Below are positions 1 through 11,568 of a stretch of 29,074 bases of DNA, one piece after another (the first letter of the stretch is position 1; every line of letters begins with the position of its first letter). A program made the position numbers and the translations under genes. Below the pieces are notes generated by a model. That model ran no database searches. It was not told the origin of the DNA and worked only from the letters and a program-made list of their open reading frames with translations. The DNA is from Gelatoporia subvermispora B (lineage: Eukaryota > Basidiomycota > Agaricomycetes > Polyporales > Gelatoporiaceae): assembly GCA_000320605.2 (NCBI GenBank), contig KB445800.1:67972-97045 (forward strand). Direction: 5' to 3'.

Positions 1-1327
1 ATTGTACTAGTTACACACAATATAAATCTTATAATAGGTGCATATTGTAAACATTATAGACAATATGATCTATATTATCACAATGAGTATGTTCACACTA
101 TGTCTTATGCTTATTTTCATGCTGATCCAAATCACTAGTACTTTATCTCTCCCACAAGCTCTCGTACTTCAAGAAGGCTGGCTGGGAGCAAGACTGGATC
201 AATACCACATAGGACATTGTTTGTGCTAAGTGAACATGCAAATATGCGGATATTGCAAATGAGCTAGAACTTGCAGAAAGGTCCAGGGCTAGGCAAAAAC
301 TCGGAAAGGTATGTCCCTTCTATTCTGTCATTATATTGATGCTCATTATCATTTTTGTGCTATAGAAGCCGTCTAGGAACATGTTTAATAGCATGTTTTC
401 TTCAGAAACTGGCGCCTTATTTCAAGACACTTGCAATGAGTTAGACTGATATCTTGCAGCCGACTATAAGGAGGCAGTTAATAATGTGATCTGTTGGTAG
501 CATCAGCACCACCATCAATATTCTCGGCTCTCCTAGATGGCCATGAATTACTTGAGCATCCCCAGTAAGTAGTTCTTTGATAACTATTACTATGACTGGC
601 TTTACTCATTCTGCTGTGATTACTGTTAGCTATGTCTGTAAACATTGAGCATGTTTTTAGCCATGGCCGCCTGCTTCTGTCACATGTTCAAATTGGGCTA
701 TTTGCACATTTGATCTGTGCACTTCTTTGCTTGAGAGACTGGTTCCAAGTGGGATTCTCAAAAGAGAAGAATACATTGTGATGTTGCCGCACAAAATAGG
801 TAGTATAGTTGCTAATTAGGCTACTGAGGCCCTTTGTACATAGTCTACTCAAACAAAATTGTGCACTGTTATGCTATGACCCATTGACCTGCCAGCACCT
901 GTGAAACCTGCAGGTCACCCATGCAGAACCTGTACCCTTTGACATGGGTTAGTAACCTGTGCAGGTGCGGGTGTGGGTCTAGGTGCTCACACCTGCAAAT
1001 GTATCTGTGAAAAGCACTACAAGGGACACAGGATGATGGTAGCTACTAGCCTTTAGGTTTCTTCCTAATTGGGACCGTTATTTGACATCTTTGCTCCCGC
1101 ATGTTGTTTGCATAATCCCAAGATTACAACACCTTATTCATTTGCACAACTCTTAAAATACAGTAGGGATAGCAGGATAGAAGAAAAATGCATACAAATT
1201 GGGAAATATACATGGTAGCTATCTTATAGCTGCAGGTGCATCAAAAACCCCGGAGGGGAAAAGTCACCAGGCTACATAAACACTCTCATGCAACACAACT
1301 GGAATATAATAGTCTGTACCATTACAA
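1..1327. other. Intergenic stretch, no gene recognised
   Basis: No convincing reading frame, RNA gene or transposon end is visible here. The only structured part is a motif cluster at about 887-995, listed separately. The few open frames are short and of biased composition, as expected by chance. Confidence 0.5.
887..995. repeat. Cluster of ACCTG/CAGGT pentamers in both orientations
   Basis: The pentamer ACCTG or its complement CAGGT occurs at 887, 897, 906, 911, 928, 955, 962 and 991, eight times in about 110 bp. Two copies meet head to head at 906-915 to form the 10-bp palindrome ACCTGCAGGT. ACCCATG near 918-924 and CATGGGT near 943-949 form a further inverted pair. The stretch is more GC-rich than its surroundings. 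It could be a decayed satellite or a protein-binding cluster; the sequence does not decide. Confidence 0.5.
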
Positions 1328-2801
1328 CTAGCAGTTCTCCTCATCTTTCTCAATACCCTCATCGTCCTCATCATCCCCATCTTCCATATAATCACTATCT
1401 CCTTCATACTCTCTCCATCCTCATTAATATCATCCAGAACAGCTGATGCATACTCCTCAAATGCTGCTTGTTTCACTTCCTCTGACCAAGTCTGCTGCTG
1501 GTACTTCTTCTACACACCCATCAATTGGGAAGATGTCACAATTGCCAAACCAAGCTGAAGTGTTAGTTCATCGTCATTGGGGTGAATTTCGGGTAGGGTG
1601 GTACCATGTTTATCTTGGGGTCTCCACACGACCAATGTATTTGCTGCTTCTTCCACTTTGATTCTATACTTTTCTAACACAAAGTGGGCCCCAGCTGCCT
1701 GCCCTCCTGAGCGGTACGTAGTCCATGATGCTGCCAACTCATGAGGCTGCTTCTCACTATGAATTGCTCTAGGTAGCAGAACAGAGATAAGTAAATTGGA
1801 CTTGGACCCAGATCTGTGCGTGCAACCTAGAATAGTTCTGTGCGAAAACACCACTTGAAGGTGCCATCTTCACATTATGTATGACAACTTTCTTGTCACC
1901 ATTCAAGATCGGGTAGAAGCCCTGCTTTTGGTCTGGGTTTACAGGGTTCATGCTAGATATACCACAATCCAACCATTTGTTGAAGCTGTTGTGGACTTCC
2001 TGAGAGGGTTGGCTCTGGACCAAGTTCTAAAAAAATGGAAATACATAGCTTCCTTTGGCACTAAGGGAACCGATTTTCTCCTCTGAAAATTTTCTTAACA
2101 AATTCTGCACCCAATTGAACTGGGGAGAGCTGTGTGCACCAGCAGACCAGCCAATCTGGGCCATTTGGCCAAAATCCTCTATCTAAAAATATCCAAAGCG
2201 AGCACTCTGTCCAGGCTGGACAATGTGCTGGTGGGCATTCTTGTCAAGTATTCTAGATACCGGTCTTTTGTGACACTTATCAGCTTGTGGGCCATTTGCA
2301 CGATGATCAGCCCAAAGATTATAGATAGATTTTGAGTTGCAAATCCAAACTCCCTTCTTGGCAATGGGCTTTTTGAGCTCACATACCTTAGTGTCAGGTA
2401 TGACCACTAGAATTGTATTGCGCTGGCCAAGGTCAAATTTGAACTTAAGGTTCTCAGCCAATGTACAATGTGTTTTCTTGCACAGGTCCACCAGTTGCTC
2501 CTGCATTTTAAACAACTCCTTGGTAGAGAGTCAAGGACACAAACTTGGTTTTCAAGTGCGGGTGTTTCGGGCTGAGGTTTGCCTTCCAGTGGCGCAAAAG
2601 ATACTGGAAAATTGCCATATCAATAGCCTGACTTTCAAAGAAGTCGTCTGATGCTGGTAAGTTCAACTCTGCTTCCTGTACTAGCCACTGCCCAAATCCG
2701 CTCTGGTTCCAGTCCAATGCTGAGGCATAAAACCTTTCTTCAATCCTAGGGGTTTTGAGAATGCACTCAAGCACATGAAATGCAAAGGAGCTGCGTTTCA
2801 T
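1328..2801 (-). pseudogene. Broken gene of unknown family with acidic C-terminal tail
   Basis: No family is recognised. Reading down the minus strand from an ATG at 2801, a protein-like frame runs to about 2530. After an apparent one-base shift near 2515-2530 it continues in another frame to 1769, interrupted by TAG at 2183-2185 and 2027-2029. It shifts again before about 1850, continues past TAG at 1510-1512, and shifts a last time near 1400. It ends in an Asp/Glu-rich tail with a stop at 1328-1330. Residue composition is protein-like throughout, with charged helical stretches, an isoleucine/valine-rich strand segment around 2390 and an acidic tail, and there is no obvious intron. The intact protein would have been about 480 residues. 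No membrane helix or catalytic motif was identified. It could be a lineage-specific fungal family or a cargo protein of a mobile element. Confidence 0.55.
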
Positions 2802-2828
2802 GATGGAGCTGGACACATGGTTGCAGGT

Positions 2829-2903
2829 AGGCTGATACGAGGTTAGAGGCTGAATATAAGACCAGAGGCTGGATACGAGATGACAGGCTGAATACAAATG
2901 GAC
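2829..2903. repeat. Degenerate 19-bp tandem repeat, four copies
   Basis: Four head-to-tail units begin at 2829, 2847, 2866 and 2885. Each starts with AGGCTG followed by an A/G-rich ATACGAG-like core. The first unit is 18 bp and the others 19 bp. The array lies just upstream of the likely start of the broken minus-strand gene, so it could be promoter-proximal. No function is implied by the sequence. Confidence 0.6.
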
Positions 2904-5656
2904 AAGGAGTCAGCAAGTACACGGGTGCAAGGAGTGTTTGCTGGCATGTTAGGAGTCCAAGTCGCATGATCCTTGACCACTGAGATACCAAAATAATGAC
3001 TTTTTATACAAGGTTCCTGGGGCTTGCACAAGCCACATTTACATTCATCTACCCATCTTTGCCCTCTCTATAAACCATCCGCATATCTGATGACCAGTTC
3101 CTTAGGTAGTTCTATTTTTTCTGCATCTTCTTGCAGGCATTCACCTGCAATGCCCACTCAAAATTCTCGTGGTATCTAAAATTATATCAGTGCTGACCTA
3201 GGTAACTGCTCATAATATTGGATACATACCGTGCCACAGTAGCTAACATGAGCTATATCTCGATCTTATTGTGATTGGGTGTATGGTGGGGCAGTCATAT
3301 GTATATAAGAGTATATCTTGGTTGTCCGAAATGATAAGGTATAATGCATAAAGATGTTTAGAGTGTACCTGGAGACATAAAGTTCCAAAAGAATGACTGT
3401 CTGAGGTGTGACAGTGACTTGTTCCAAATGTAGCACAAAGAGAGGCTTTGGGCTTGGGGCGGTAAATGAAGGAATACAGGGTGAAACATAGGTATTGCCC
3501 TGACACCGGTTGTTTTGTCATATTCAAGAGAAAATACATACCTGGAAGACACTTTGGAGCCCACAAGGACTTCTTATTGTTCAGCGCCAGTTACATTTAT
3601 CCAGATACTTTATAATTGTAGCGTATTGTGAGACTAAACAGAGGAAAACCATTTTTGTATGATGTGGGCACATGCCCAAACCTATACTCTAGCATGAATG
3701 ATGAACAGGAGTAGGTGAGATGAGTGTCAGAAAGCAAGCTTAGAGGTCATGATTTCAAGTCCTTTAACCTTTGCTGGATGTCTCGGAACATTTCTCACAG
3801 TGGTTGCTAATATACGATTAGCACACAATATGAAAATTGAAACTCATAAGATGACACAGGTATTCACTTTCTTTCCCTAGTAATATAAACATTTCTCACA
3901 ATGGTCTGTTCGGACGCCCAAAGACTGTCATTGCTATATTCTTCCAAGATGTGTCTTCTTATTTGTGATGTCAGTGAAGATGTCTGCCTCCTTGACCGTA
4001 GTGACCAATGCCCCATCACGTATAACTTGCTGATCAATGACAACAGTATAGAGGTGCTACAAGAATTATGTTGTGTGGTCAGGTTTATGATTCTATGGCT
4101 GGTGCATGTCAGGGTGAGCCACCATGGCTTTTCTGTCCAACTGCTTTTCAATGGCTTGCTCTTTATGAGTAAGAAGCAGATGACAGATATGAGAAAGCGG
4201 AACTGGGCTGCAAACAGTGCCAGATTAATTGCAAAGAGAGGGGCAACAGTGGATGCTGAACAGTGTTTTTGCCCCTACTGCAGGACTAATTAGGTTTGGC
4301 TTGCTCCTGCAGACCAACTAAATTTAGAACCAGGCTTACTGACTGCCAAAAGATACGCAGACTTTCTGGAACTTTCCATAGATCTAACTTTCCTCATAAA
4401 TAAGTAGAACGGAAGCACAAAATGTGCCATTTGCAATTTGACAAAGATAATCAAGCTGGCTAGCGATACTAATGTTAAATATGTAACCTTCTCGGTCCAT
4501 GTGGACTTTATGCTATCTTTGCACATTCTGAATAAATACGAACTTGTCTCGGGTGTATTGACAACAGAGAGTACATGTGCAAAGAAATTTTCATTTCTAT
4601 TTTGTAACTCAAGAATCTGTGAGGGTTAAGCCATGAGCCTGGGATATCAGTGCATGTGGTCAACCATACAGCTCACTGCACGGCACATTTTGAAACCTTC
4701 CTGATACCCTAAAAGTGCATGATATAGATGCTGTGCACTGTATGTGCGTATGTATGCAGCCAGGCCCTTATTGTGTAGCAAATGCATTAAGTACATCTAC
4801 ATTTTGAGTACATAGGACTGAGAGTACAAATTAGTGGTTCAGACTAAAATGATACACACGAATTGTAATAAGTTGCCCTAATTTATGTTATATGCTTGTG
4901 AGGCTGATAGTATTGCGTGCTGATTGAAATAATAAAAGTGAAGTAAAGATGCTATGATTTATAGACTAACAGTTGTTTTACCATAGCCCTCTTCTCGTAA
5001 CAACATGCATGTGTAGTACATAATTTTTGGAAGTCTGGAAAAGTTCTCTGCAGACCTTGCCTCCTTTCCACCACACTATGATGTTGTTATGTATAATACA
5101 CAGACATTTGAACCAATCTGGTCCAATTGTATTTTATTATGGGATGCTGCCAAACCCCCCTGTTCCCAAACTAGCAGGGCTTATGCAGGCATGTCACAGC
5201 ACATGAGGGTGGGGTTCCCATTCATTGCAAAAGATGGGTGAGAAGATTAATTTTCTGATTAGAAGACATGTGTGGCTAAGCACAAGAATAGTATTTCAAA
5301 GATAACTTGCGGTCAATACATTCCTGTGCAAGAAAGTGAGTTTGGGGTACACATAGCAAATTTAACTACAGAAAGCCAGCATATAAGATTGTAAAAACCA
5401 AGCAAGGGAGTGGGCTAATGCACAAATTCATCACTAAGATCATTGTTCCAAAGGGTGTCACCTCAGATGCCTTGTACCATCATGTCAAAGCAAAATAACT
5501 ATTGCATAGTTTGATCTTGTCAGTTTTCCAGCCATTGTTGAATAGTTCTGGTTCTTGGTTGATAAGCAGTAGAAACAAAACATGAAGAAGTCAAATATAG
5601 TGGTAACTGTTGATATAGAGGCCAGGAAATAGCTCGGGCATAGGGGAGAAGTACAC
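2904..5656. other. Long stretch without a recognisable gene
   Basis: Both strands contain only short open frames, the longest about 130 codons at 3901-4293. Its composition is hydrophobic and cysteine-rich, and I could not match it to a family or to splice sites. No terminal repeats or RNA gene were seen. Ancient coding relics cannot be excluded. Confidence 0.4.
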
Positions 5657-5997
5657 TCACTTTGTACCAACTTGAACGGACATCAATTCAAAGGTGTTAA
5701 ATGCACACATTATAAATGCCTCTATAGTTACAACATCTTGATAAAGGTTGAATGAAACCAATGTAGATGGCACAAAGAGTGCCTTCCCCAAGTGTATGAC
5801 CCACACTGTGTCCCTTGAGATGATTCCATCCATTGTGCTATGGCCAGATCTACTGCCCAATAACTATCACATAACTGAGGACCTCTGTACAGATATGAGG
5901 CATTGAAAAACAGGCCCAGTACGGTAGCACTGCAATTATTATTGTGAGGCCCGATGCCTGTAATCAACCATGTATATCTGTTGATGAGACTGTACAA
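5657..5997 (-). pseudogene. Coding-like relic of unknown family
   Basis: Two minus-strand frames look protein-like over adjoining parts. One, from 5997 to about 5825, contains an aromatic-rich LYRGPQLCDSYWAVDLAIAQ stretch. The other continues from about 5830 to 5660 with a hydrophobic NLYQDVVTIEAFIM stretch. The change of frame without a good intron suggests a one-base shift near 5830. No family is recognised and the boundaries are uncertain. Chance open frames remain possible. Confidence 0.25.
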
Positions 5998-6305
5998 TAT
6001 GTCACCAAATTAGAGCTTATGTACATTGGAGTCACTCAATGTTTAGTAAAGTAATCAGGCAAATGCACCTTGTTGACCATCTTGGTGCCAAAGAAAGTTT
6101 GGCCCACAAACATTATACTCGCAGCTGCATATTCAAATACAATCAAAGACACAGCAGACAGATTTGTGCACAGCCATGTTTTCCTAATACACTTTCAGGG
6201 GCTGTGGTGATCAACAAAACGCAAGCTGCCTTTTGCTATTGTAATCCATATGAAGATAATGTCATTTGAGAGCAGCAGGGACAGAATCAAGCTCCTCGAC
6301 TCATA

Positions 6306-6677
6306 TTAGAGATCTTGCGCCAGTGTATAAAATAACAGAAAGCTTGTTGAGATTGATGTGTCTTCATCTACAATGGCCTGGTGTAGTGCCAAGGGTACTA
6401 TATCTTTTTCATCCATTGTCTCTGGCTTCGGATAGACCCGAAGCTCAGTTTCCATAGCTGTTTGGTCCTCAGACTCCACAAATAGCGCGCAGCAGTGCAC
6501 CTAGCTAAGGAGAAATTGCAACGTACCCTTCACAACTGTGTCTATCAGCTAGGTGGGAGGGGTATATAGGAAGAACATGAATTTAGCATTGAGACTAGAA
6601 CATGGTGCTCCTATGGCCATGGTGAGCTCGCCCACAGTCTTGTCACATGACAAGGTGGTAGCAGTTGATTGAGCCAT
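6306..6677 (-). pseudogene. Possible two-part relic of a small gene
   Basis: An ATG at 6677 on the minus strand opens a frame of about 42 residues with balanced composition, ending at a TAG near 6550. Further down, 6500-6306 holds a second protein-like frame rich in Glu/Asp and containing ELRVYPKPETMDEKD. A GTACG donor-like site and a TTAG acceptor-like site lie between them, so they may be exons of one gene with a premature stop. No family is recognised. Confidence 0.22.
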
Positions 6678-6699
6678 GGGGAGAAAGGGCCTGTGAACT

Positions 6700-8380
6700 G
6701 AGACCTCTTATAGCCTAAGAGAGGTATAGAGCCCACTGTACAGATTGAAAGCATGTCAGACCCACTAGTAGAACATCGTCAAATGTTTGCACCACCAATT
6801 TCAGAAGTTCTGCTGTGAGCATGGCCAATGTTCCACCAGCTTTGCGTCACACTATCTATTTGGTATCGAATGGCTCTTGTTGTCTAAGAAATACTGTATT
6901 TGAGAGAATATGTTTCTATTTCATTTACTCTGATAAATATCTATGTGATAGTGAGATGTCTTGTGGAAACAAGACAAGGGGGAGATTCTGGGGACACAGT
7001 ACTTGTATTGTAATCATGCACAACATCATCCTATCATAAGCCAGGTGGGTCTCTCAACACAACACCTTTAGGACTAACAGACTTCATCACCTTGAAGAGC
7101 ACTATCTTCTGGTATTTATTTGCCTAGTGCATATAGGGGAGTGAGTCACATCACTGATCATCAGTAGTTGTCAGTGATGATCAATGATAAGGCACTAATA
7201 GAGGAACAACAGGTCTGGACTGGCTCTAGACCAAGTCTAGCTCTGGATCACTCCAGACTGGAGAATCACCTGACTCTCAGAGTTTGACAGACTTTAAGTA
7301 CATCAATGAACCAGTCAGTCATCCTTATCTGCATATACCCTTGGATTGTGCACTAGCACCCTCACAACCTTATCCAGTCTAGTCACCCACACATACAAAT
7401 ATTGCGAACAAAGCCTTGTATACAGAACCGCCTCCTTAAGATACACAGTGAAATCCTCTTTCTTTATTGCCATTGGGTTCAAGGGCCCAGAATTCTCCAA
7501 AATGAAACCCACTGGGTTTTATGAAAATTTTACATTGTTGTTTGACACACATTCTTCGAAGGTAAGTGACCAAGATCAGTTTAGCCTTCTGTGGGGGTCA
7601 CTCATACTGAATTTCCTGTGATATACTGTGGGCACAATGGCCAAAGCCTTTCTTTCATACCACCAAAGAGTACTTTGTTGTCATCAGGCTAACAGACAAC
7701 ACAATGGGAGCAAGGGTGTGTTATTGATCTCCCCAAGGTGATGAACGCTGGCAGTAATGATCCCTGGATGGGATATGAAGCCGATTGTCAGCTTCACTCA
7801 GATGAGTATTTAATCTATTCAAGATGAGTTTGTATTTATGGAACCAGGAAAACTCTGAGAATTGAGGTCGGTTATAGCATCTAGCTCTCACAACAGATGT
7901 ATACTCGACCTAATGACACAGGACCTGTCTAATTACCATCAGACTTGATTCATTTACTTTTTCTCATTGTTATGGTGCTCTATTATTGTAATGTATGCTC
8001 TTTTATCTCACATCAACAAGGGCAACCAAGAGCCCAAGAACTGACAGCCAAGAAATTACAATTTGGACAATCCCAGCCTATTACATGCCATTAAACAGCT
8101 TTAGCATGCAGTAAGACCGAAGTGGGAAACAACAAGTGCTGATCAATCACTTGTATGTTTGGTGTCTCATAGGCAAATTTTGCTTGTTATTCACAATTTC
8201 TGCAGGAACAACGATATTTTGGATTAGATAGATACTAATATCAAGCAACAAATGAAGCACCGGGCTAATATGCAGGTAAGTGTCATGTATTATGCTGCAT
8301 CTAACATAAATCATAAAAGGAAGCCTGTCAGCCTCTTGCTTGAATTATGGAGCTTCTGGTGTTATGGCGCTGCATTACGG
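6700..8380. other. Stretch with no gene supported
   Basis: Only short open frames are present. The minus-strand frame at 7315-7512 has reasonable composition, including a VYLKEAVLYTRLCSQYLYVW stretch, but no partners or splice sites could be assigned. A group of hairpin-forming sequences at 7151-7263 is listed separately. Confidence 0.35.
7151..7263. repeat. Cluster of short inverted repeats
   Basis: Three hairpin candidates lie within about 110 bp. A 13-bp arm at 7151-7163 pairs with 7175-7187 with one mismatch. CTAGAC and GTCTAG at 7226-7240 flank a 3-nt loop. CTCCAG and CTGGAG at 7251-7263 flank a single base. The stems are short, so this is weak evidence of function. Confidence 0.4.
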
Positions 8381-8404
8381 AGACCAGTTAATTCACTCAC
8401 CTGC

Positions 8405-10430
8405 AGGAGCAGAGATAACAGCTGTGTTGATGTTGTGCCTTCTGGTTTGCAAAAGAGTAGTCTCATGACTATCATCTTCTTCATCTGTGAATTCTTCATC
8501 ACTAGAAGAAGTTGCAGATTCGGAGTCATATTGTTGTTAATATAACTTAGATTGCACATGTGCCTGTGTGTTGTGCACTGTGGTGTTTACATGCCCTCCA
8601 GTGTCATCCTACAATGTTATAGTGTGAGGTATGGTCAATCAACAATGAATAGGATAGCAGACCGTCTTATTGTCATTCTCAACAGCTTCATGAGCTGCAG
8701 TAGCAGCACAACGAAGCATAGAGAGTGTGAACTTTGATAGATTGACCATTTATCGCATCTAAGTGTGCACGCAGAGAGAATGTATTTCTCAAAAGGGTCT
8801 AAAAATGTGGCAGGTGAGCAGCATTACAGGTAAATAAATAGCAGACACACCTTGACAAGAGAAGTAATGGCATTTGCAACTTGGATATTGAAGGTGGAGC
8901 TCTTCTTGATGCTATCCTTTTCAATAGGCAGAAACTCAAGGTAATTGATCGCTTACTGGGCAATCTTGTTGTCCACAATGGTGGACATGTGCTGCTGATA
9001 TCGATAAATAAGCAGCCTTACACATCTCACCAATGCTATATTGTCATTAGGCTCTGGCTCTGGATAGGAGGTAAGATGAAGCAGAGCAGAGTCCCAGTAG
9101 TCAAATATGGCAGAATGTCAGAGATTGTGATTGTAGGGTCACTGGCTTTCATAACCTTGAGGAGTTCCTGCTTAATGTTGTTACAAAACTTGACCACCGT
9201 CCAAGACAAGATGGTGGGTCAGTAAAGCAACATGTGGGCAGACTCGATAATGACAGCATGTAGCATGGGATAGCTACTACAAATGTAATGGTTGTTAGCA
9301 GAGACAGACCACCATTCCCATTAGATTCCCAAAAGAGCAGGCATGCCAAAGCAGGCTAAAATATCTGGAAATTTTCCATTGGTGATGGCTTTGTGCCATG
9401 AGCTAAGATCACTAAAAGTAATATCAGGGTCTGTGACGTCGCAGAGCTTCAAAATCGATTAGAATATATGAGGGTCCACAATGTCATCATCATCAGGATT
9501 GATAAAATTTGTAGCATCTTGAGCATTGCCAAGCACAGGAGGACCTTTCAACTTGAACAGAGTTAAAAGTACACTCTTCTTGACACTATGCTGCATGAAG
9601 TTAGTGACAGAAAGGGAATAGAAATGCGCAAGGAGAGGAAGGAGAGTGTATTGCTGTTCCCAGATCATGTAATAAACCTACAGGTAACAAGAATTACAAT
9701 AAAATCAATAGAAAGGAGAAGCAGAATGCAACACGCGCTCATGAGACACTTGGATATTAGAGGTGCGAAGAACATCACAGCAAACTGTATAACTCATTTT
9801 TCCTTGCAGTCATGACTTTAACGTCGTTCCTATTAGCAATAATGAGATGGTGCTTAAAGTTAATGGCAGCTGCAATGGCAAAGGTAGGGTCAACTATGAA
9901 ATGGGTATGTGAAGCATCAGAATGGTAGTCAAGGCATGGCTTAAGCCATTAACAGATCTGAGAGTATAGAGACTGATGAGACCAGGATGGCTCTATAAGG
10001 CGGCTGGCCAATATCGTCTTCCGACCTGCCTCAAACATATTTTTCAAGGAGAAAGCTATTGGAACCAAGCTATGTAACCCTAGTCTCAGTCTACATGTAG
10101 TAGATCTCTCGGTTAGAATAGATACAGCAGACCCTAGGGTCACAAAATCCTAAGGGTGTGACTTTATAACACTGAATAACAGCTTTTTCAAAGTTCAAAG
10201 TTTGAAGCTCATAATCATTCTGAGACAAAAAGTTTGCTAAACATGTCGTGATTGCATCGATATAGATCTGTCGGATATGTGCAGATGTATGATGTCTGAG
10301 CTTGCTCAATATCACTAGGGCAAATGTCTTCAGCCAATTCTATGAAGACTATTTTGCGAGCACTATACAATGAAGGGCTTAGTATATAGACATTGCTCAG
10401 CTCTGTTTTCTAAGACAAAGCATTTAAAAG
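8405..10430 (-). pseudogene. Degenerate multi-exon gene of unknown family
   Basis: A series of protein-like segments runs down the minus strand. From about 10380 to 9815 two frames alternate, suggesting a shift near 10300 and another near 10130, with a stop at 9949. The largest exon, 9677-8851, begins after a TGTAG acceptor and ends at an AAG|GTGTGT donor. It has premature TAA codons at 9459-9461, 9321-9323 and 8953-8955, a TGA at 9219-9221 and a frameshift near 9100. Smaller exon-like pieces follow at about 8735-8660 and 8620-8405, the latter with a Ser/Asp/Glu-rich acidic stretch. Without the breaks the product would be roughly 600 residues and apparently soluble, with no motif I can name. 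The exon-intron pattern suggests a host-type gene rather than a simple transposon ORF. Both outer limits are uncertain. Confidence 0.5.
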
Positions 10431-10493
10431 TAATGGACATGTTGCTAATCTCAGGGAGAATGGAAACGGACTAGTAAAGTAGCTAGTCAATGA

Positions 10494-10721
10494 TACACAG
10501 GCAAGTGCTGGAGCGCAGTCTTGGGCTTGGCAATTGTCAAGAAGCTATGTATGAATGAGCTAAAGGTGCCATCAAAGAAGAATGCGGAAATGCACTTTAA
10601 TGCTAGCAAGGCGACCAAAGAGCAGCTTAGGGCATTTGATACCCAGTTGCTTGCCAATACGATGATTACACAGGCACCTATTACTTGGGAGCTGCTTGGA
10701 TCGTTCCTAAAGTTAGACTGA
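10494..10721 (+). pseudogene. Gene fragment, possibly DUF6589-like
   Basis: This plus-strand frame encodes about 75 helical, lysine-rich residues. It includes a block ending ITWELLGSFL that resembles the region preceding the main domain in some Agaricomycete DUF6589-type proteins. After the stop at 10719-10721 the same frame remains protein-like for about 35 codons, with three more stops, in a basic KRRRKNK stretch. No start, splice sites or downstream domain are visible, so it is at best a fragment. The family suggestion rests on recalled motif shape and is weak. The opposite strand is also open here but has poorer composition. Confidence 0.3.
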
Positions 10722-10829
10722 GTACTTGTCAGATAATAGAAAAGGCGTAGAAAGAACAAAATTAAACCACCAATCCATACAGTCGCTGCCTATTCCTCAG
10801 CCAGCAGACAGTCATCTGGAAAATTTGAG

Positions 10830-11560
10830 TTTTCTATTGTATACTAGTACAGCTAATTTAGTAGTTACTAAAAAGTCCAACTATGCTACTAATAACTATT
10901 TACATACCCCTGACCCCCCTTATCTAAACTTCCACAGATTATCAAAGGTCTTGTTATTACTATAAAGTATAAAGTACTACAGATGTTGTAAACATTTTTT
11001 TGAAATTACTATAGATATTTCCAATATCTTTAGAAAATCACTATATCTAATAATTCATAGTATGTAAATATACTTTCATATCTTTCTCTACTCTTGTTCT
11101 AGTCTAGCACTTCTTTAATCATTTATGTTTGTAGCTACAAACAAGTTGTTCTAGACAGCTACTAATTTTTACTAGACTGCTACTAATGTTTACTAGACAG
11201 CTGCTAATTTTTACTAGACATCCTCTTATTTCCATTAGACAGCTACTAATGATAACTGAGCATTTTCTAATCATATATAAAACCTATAACAATACTGAAA
11301 TAGATCAAAGAATTACTGGCTTTTTTAAGTTTATAAATAACTTGCTGTAGTCTTTTATAATCAGAGTTAGAATCTGTGTTCATTAACCTAGATTAAATCA
11401 AGATATCACAAGTTCATAACTTTTTTATAATGAATAGCAAGGTTTTTCCACTATCTACCTACTATATCTATTGCAATTAGCCAAGATCATAGCTAGTCCC
11501 AGAAATCAAGCACTCTGTACATCATCCTCCACTGGCATATTATCAAAATTGACAAGAGAC
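10830..11560. other. AT-rich spacer without a gene
   Basis: This stretch is markedly AT-rich, with runs of A and T and no coding-like frame. It separates the plus-strand fragment from the 3' end of the minus-strand DUF6532-like gene. It contains the 21-bp tandem repeat listed separately. Confidence 0.6.
11152..11277. repeat. 21-bp tandem repeat, five copies plus a degenerate sixth
   Basis: Units begin at 11152, 11173, 11194, 11215 and 11236, with a weak sixth at 11257. All are 21 bp. The consensus starts TAGACAGCTACTAAT and ends in a T-rich stretch with AC. The fourth unit is the most diverged of the first five. Similar but poorer sequence precedes the array from about 11103. Confidence 0.75.
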
Positions 11561-11568
11561 AATGATTG

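Noticed and set aside
3720..3775. tRNA-like or SINE-like B-box (GATTTCAAGTCC)
   Set aside because: The match to an internal promoter B-box is partial. No convincing A-box or cloverleaf arms were found upstream.
10487..10759. A 90-codon minus-strand frame
   Set aside because: It overlaps the plus-strand fragment. Its hydrophobic, Ser-rich composition is typical of an antisense shadow.
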